Shown: one piece after another, positions 61,601-64,000 of the stretch
Layout: each line of letters starts with the position of its first letter
Position numbering within the stretch: position 1 is the first letter of the stretch
From: Opisthocomus hoazin
Lineage: Eukaryota > Chordata > Aves > Opisthocomiformes > Opisthocomidae
Direction of reading: 5' to 3'
Assembly (NCBI RefSeq): GCF_030867145.1
Contig: NC_134427.1
Location: 15,399,001 to 15,463,000, forward strand
Length of the DNA: 64,000 nucleotides
The notes under the pieces: generated by a model
Seen by the model: only the letters and a program-made list of their open reading frames with translations
Database searches by the model: none
Told to the model about the DNA's origin: nothing
Translations under genes and position numbers: made by a program

Positions 61601-62947
61601 AGCCTTCGGCTCAGCCTGGCCGCCGCTCGACTCTCCCCATCCACGCTGCGGCTGCCACCCGCCCCCAGCAACCCCAGAGCAACACGCTTTGCGGGGGGAC
61701 CCTCTGGTGTACTGCGGCACCTCCCAAGAGGTGACGCCACGAGAAGGTGCTGCAGGGATGGAGCCGCTGGCTGGGACACGCTCTGCTCCCTGCACGGGGA
61801 CCTGTGACCCTGGGCTGAGCACAGCACGCACGGGAGAGGGGCCGGGGCGCAGGAACCCGCCGTGGGAGCCCCTCGGTGCCATCGCTCATCCAAAAAGCAC
61901 TCCCCGGGGAAGAAGAAACTTGCCGAGATGAAGCCTCGGCCTCGGCATCCATCCATGTCCCAGGGAGCGTTTATCGGACCCAACGGCCTCCCGTTCTGGC
62001 TGCGATCCAAACGCTGAAGCCCTGCGCGTGCTGCTGGCACTTGGCTCTTCTCGTCCCCAGCAAAGACCGCAGTGGCCATGGAGCTGGGCAGCTGGAGTTG
62101 CTTAAATCTGTGCCAAGGTCCTCACACCAGGGCGAGGGGGTTTGCTTCTGAGCGCTCCCCCCCCCCGCTGCAGTTTATTTCAGGCTCCTCTGGCAGGGTT
62201 GAGCAACCCTCGGCTCTTGTGACCGCGCTATATTTAAGTGGGTACGTTTGGCCAGAACGGAGCCGGGGAGCTGCCAGCAACGGAACTCGGGTGAATCCAA
62301 GGGAGCTTCCTCAGCCGGAGCAGATGCTGCGGAGCCGGCCAGCCAGCACATCTGACGGACTGTCAGAGACATTTCTCCTTGGATAGGGAAATGTCACCAG
62401 GCTGGGCCTTTCTGTGGAGGTCGGGGATATCTTGGCAGTAAAAAAAGGAAGGAAAATATCGTCTGGGCTCCCTCGTGGAAGGAAAGCTAGCAGGTGCCAT
62501 GCAGCCAGAAGAAAAAAACCCTTATGCGGCTGAGTAGTGATTTGTGTCTTTTCCATTAGGATACTGCAAAGTGTGCAAAATTCAGCCTTGGCTGTAAATG
62601 TTCCAATGCCACTCGCCTTCAGCGTGGACAGAAATATCAATATTGCATTTACTTCAGCCGTACGGGAGGAGTGCGCATCCGCACACCGGCACCAGCTTTC
62701 TCGTGGGCAAGCGCAGGGGTCCCAAAGCCTCTGCTCGGGCAGCAGCACCCAGCTGCACACACGCAGCCCCCAGGGGGGTTCAGACCCCCGTGGGACGCAA
62801 ACCCCACCCAGCCAGCCGCACACACGCAGCCCCTGGGGGGGGGTCAGACCCCTGTGGGACGCAAACCCCGCACTGTGTTTAAACGATACGCGCGCAGGAA
62901 GGTCTCACCTGTCCCACCTGCCGGCTTTCTGGGGCCCTTGGGAGTGG
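52605..62947 (-). CDS. CD99L2: CD99L2 (CD99 antigen-like 2), 3' nine exons
   Basis: Minus-strand exons 62947-62909, 61506-61372, 60556-60476, 59170-59078, 57023-56961, 55910-55875, 55768-55649, 53172-53107 and 52669-52605 join without frameshift into 231 codons plus stop. CD99L2 is a type I membrane glycoprotein of the CD99 family, involved in leukocyte transendothelial migration and adhesion (family knowledge). Seen: a Pro/Lys/Gly- and Thr-rich extracellular region with repeated acidic modules ([34 protein letters not shown]); the transmembrane helix [18 protein letters not shown]; juxtamembrane [11 protein letters not shown]; and cytoplasmic tail [20 protein letters not shown] ... TQSAEPP. 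The tail identifies CD99L2 rather than CD99. The signal peptide and first residues are not in the window. Confidence 0.93.
52670..53106 (-). other. CD99L2: CD99L2 intron H-I
   Basis: 437 nt, GC-rich, containing a short GGGGCA repeat near 53069-53090. Nothing else recognised. Confidence 0.85.
53107..53172 (-). CDS. CD99L2: CD99L2 exon H (cytoplasmic tail)
   Basis: 66 nt, phase 1-1. Acceptor ACTTCCCAG, donor AAG|GTGAGC. It encodes [21 protein letters not shown], nearly identical to the mammalian CD99L2 tail. Confidence 0.97.
53173..55648 (-). other. CD99L2: CD99L2 intron G-H
   Basis: 2476 nt, GC-rich on the right, with G-run clusters at about 55230 and 55319-55350 that could form quadruplexes. 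Long ORFs on both strands are composition artefacts. No exon seen. Confidence 0.8.
55649..55768 (-). CDS. CD99L2: CD99L2 exon G (transmembrane)
   Basis: 120 nt, phase 1-1. Acceptor CGCCCCGCAG, donor AGC|GTAAGT. It encodes [39 protein letters not shown]: one hydrophobic helix, then a basic stop-transfer QQKK and a juxtamembrane cysteine. Confidence 0.97.
55875..55910 (-). CDS. CD99L2: CD99L2 exon F (36 nt)
   Basis: Phase 1-1. Acceptor TCTCTTGCAG, donor GAG|GTGGGT. It encodes [11 protein letters not shown], a Gly/Ser/Asp linker just outside the membrane. Joins exactly in frame to both neighbours. Confidence 0.85.
55911..56960 (-). other. CD99L2: CD99L2 intron E-F
   Basis: 1050 nt of GC-rich intron, including four GGAC units at about 56930-56943. 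No exon or mobile element recognised. Confidence 0.8.
56961..57023 (-). CDS. CD99L2: CD99L2 exon E
   Basis: 63 nt, phase 1-1. Acceptor ACTTTTAAAG, donor AGG|GTAAGC. It encodes [20 protein letters not shown], corresponding to the FSDKDLEDIV-GGG block of mammalian CD99L2. Confidence 0.95.
57024..59077 (-). other. CD99L2: CD99L2 intron D-E
   Basis: 2054 nt. GC-rich with an AT-richer part at about 57.6-57.75 and 58.4-58.65 kb. No further [14 protein letters not shown] exon is visible although mammals have more acidic repeats. Confidence 0.8.
59078..59170 (-). CDS. CD99L2: CD99L2 exon D (acidic module)
   Basis: 93 nt, phase 1-1. Acceptor TGTTTTCTAG, donor AAG|GTAGGT. It encodes [30 protein letters not shown]. 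The [10 protein letters not shown] motif is the hallmark repeat of CD99L2. Confidence 0.96.
59284..59515 (-). mobile_element. CR1 LINE 3' fragment
   Basis: Reading the minus strand gives the typical bird CR1 tail: GGCAGTGGTGGAGTCCCCAT, then CCCTGGAGGTGTTTGA, then GTTGGACTTGATGATCT, GAGGTCTTTTCCAACCTTAA and TGATTCTATGAT at the 59284 end. Truncated at 5' as usual. It lies in the CD99L2 intron between exons C and D, antisense to plus. Confidence 0.95.
60195..60292 (-). mobile_element. CR1 LINE 3' fragment (short)
   Basis: Minus strand reads CCTGCTGTAGGTGACCCTGC, then GGGGGGTTGGACTGGATGA and AGGTCCCTTCCAACCCCGAC, followed by the ATTCTGTGATTCTGTGATTC octamer tail, typical of a younger CR1 subfamily. 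About 98 nt remain. Confidence 0.95.
60476..60556 (-). CDS. CD99L2: CD99L2 exon C
   Basis: 81 nt, phase 1-1. Acceptor CTCCCTGCAG, donor CAG|GTGAGG. It encodes [26 protein letters not shown], matching the W-x-x-x-TTTT-x-x-P-x-TTRA pattern of mammalian CD99L2, a likely O-glycosylated stalk. Confidence 0.92.
60557..61371 (-). other. CD99L2: CD99L2 intron B-C
   Basis: 815 nt, GC-rich; several overlapping ORFs but no exon-like segment with CD99 motifs. Confidence 0.8.
61372..61506 (-). CDS. CD99L2: CD99L2 exon B (135 nt, with alternative 96-nt form)
   Basis: Acceptor GTCCCCGCAG at the 61506 edge, donor CAG|GTACCG. It encodes [20 protein letters not shown], then [24 protein letters not shown]. 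Phase 1-1. A second acceptor (CCTGCAACAG) inside the exon gives a start at 61467, 39 nt shorter and still in frame, removing [12 protein letters not shown]. Which acceptor dominates cannot be decided here. Confidence 0.82.
61507..62908 (-). other. CD99L2: CD99L2 intron A-B
   Basis: 1402 nt. It contains a 63-bp tandem duplication (62755-62870) close to exon A. No other feature recognised. Confidence 0.75.
62755..62870. repeat. 63-bp tandem duplication
   Basis: GCACACACGCAGCCCC starts at 62755 and again at 62818; both copies continue with a G-run, then TCAGACCCC.GTGGGACGCAA. The second copy has a longer G-run. Confidence 0.9.
62909..62947 (-). CDS. CD99L2: CD99L2 exon A (most 5' visible, 39 nt)
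   Basis: Acceptor TGTTGCAG, donor CAG|GTGAGA on the minus strand. Phase 1-1, encoding [12 protein letters not shown]. Composition resembles the Pro/Lys/Gly linker preceding FDL modules in CD99-family proteins. Short and low in information, so less certain than the others. Confidence 0.7.
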
Positions 62948-64000
62948 CTGCAACAGAACAGAGAGCAAGGAAAACGTTAGTCACGGGCATCACCGAAAAT
63001 GTGTCCCTTCTGGTCAAACAGCTGCCGGACGGGGCCGGAGCTCTGCAGGGCAGCGCGGCGTGCGGGGCCGGACGGTGCCTCCGTGCAGGCCAGCATCCCG
63101 CCTGCAGCAAGCACAGCCCTGCGGTCAGCTCCTCCCGATTAAGACTCCCGGAGAGGAAGGGCAGCTACTGTACAGAACGGCGTGGGAAACAAGAGGCAGC
63201 TGCCAAAGTTTTGTTGTCCCCTGCCCGGCCCGTTAGCCAGACAACAGATAGCTTCCAGGGCCGCGTTACGTACGCCACGTTTCCCGTCAGCTGGAGGAAT
63301 TTTGGTGACATCTCGATGCTCAGATTCCAGCTCCCCTGGCCACTCCTGGGCTAAAACAAGCTCCATTCAGCCTCTGAGGGGGTTGATTATTTATTTTTTC
63401 CCTCTCCTGTAAACCACTATCTATTAATAGTGGCTAGCATTACCAAGTACATGAATAAATTATGAGCAAGAGTTGTGGCTGCTCTGTTCCCATTAATTTC
63501 CATTTGTCCCTCAGAACACCAGAGTGCTTCTGCTGGGCTTCTTCTCCAGCGTGCCGGTACAGCCTGATGTGACCCGGCTCCAGACCCTGCGTTCCCTTTC
63601 ATTCCAGGGCTGACGTGATGAAGCCCAGAGTGGGATACAGCAGCGGGGGTGGCTGCGGAGACAGCACTGCCCCTTCCCACCGCTCCCAGCTGGGACTCCA
63701 GCCTGGGGAACGCCGTCTTCCCTCTGCACGAGGTGGCCGGTGGGCATGTCTAATCGCGTCTCCCCACATACCGTACTAAAGGGCTTGCAAAACCCTCAGT
63801 GAGACCCCGCAGACCTGTGACCAAGCCTGGTACCCTATGGTCTATCCTAGCCCTCTCCTGCACACTGCGGGACAGAGCACCCTGACTCTTTACTCCACGT
63901 AAACTCCAGTGTAACACAGCACAGGTGTCTGAGGGCTGTTAGACTATAAAGTAAGGGGTTTCAAAGCCTGTTACAGCCTTCACTTCAGTACTTGTGGGTG
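62948..64000 (-). other. CD99L2: CD99L2 upstream intron, right edge
   Basis: No signal-peptide exon or CD99 motif could be found on the minus strand here. Interpreted as the 5' intron of CD99L2 continuing beyond the window. Confidence 0.6.

Noticed and set aside
1..64000. CRISPR arrays, operons, prophage, tRNA or rRNA genes
   Set aside because: No direct-repeat/spacer structure, no ribosomal or cloverleaf sequence recognised; the window is intron-rich animal DNA.

Overview
The window is vertebrate, almost certainly avian, nuclear DNA. Genes are split into short exons with GT-AG introns, there is a CpG island, and two truncated CR1 LINE 3' ends carry the typical bird CR1 tail (59.3 and 60.2 kb). 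No bacterial-type operon, CRISPR array, phage or IS element is present. Exons were assigned by reading conserved protein segments, splice-site consensus and codon phase. All phases close without a frameshift.

Layout, left to right. (1) 1-3757, plus strand: the last three coding exons of MTM1 (myotubularin), followed by a 3'UTR with several AATAAA hexamers to about 4.5 kb. (2) about 6.1-7.7 kb: a CpG island and promoter, then the complete 15-exon coding region of MTMR1 (myotubularin-related 1), ATG at 7138 and stop at 45277, encoding about 658 residues with catalytic motif HCSDGWDRT. Intron 2 contains two unannotated-looking in-frame cassette exon candidates (24 nt and 51 nt). Intron 14 (12.8 kb) holds a 43-bp x 7 minisatellite and an old CR1 fossil. 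(3) about 46-49.5 kb: convergent intergenic or UTR sequence. (4) 49.5-62.95 kb, minus strand: CD99L2, nine exons from the extracellular acidic region through the transmembrane segment to the stop at 52605. The signal-peptide exon(s) lie beyond the right edge.

MTM1 and MTMR1 are tandem paralogues in the same orientation. Their shared C-terminal exons have identical lengths (114 and 177 nt) and phases. Both encode phosphoinositide 3-phosphatases (PI3P and PI(3,5)P2) acting on endosomal membranes. CD99L2 is a type I membrane protein of the CD99 adhesion family. The order MTM1-MTMR1-CD99L2, with CD99L2 converging on MTMR1, matches human Xq28, so this is conserved synteny (in birds such Xq-derived material lies on chromosome 4 or 4A; the species cannot be named from the sequence alone).

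Base composition changes strongly: the MTM1/MTMR1 interval is AT-rich apart from the promoter, while everything right of about 50 kb is GC-rich with many long spurious ORFs. I did not find a wholly novel system. The most interesting material is splicing architecture: MTMR1 intron-2 cassette exons, symmetric CD99L2 exons, and a 39-nt alternative acceptor in CD99L2.
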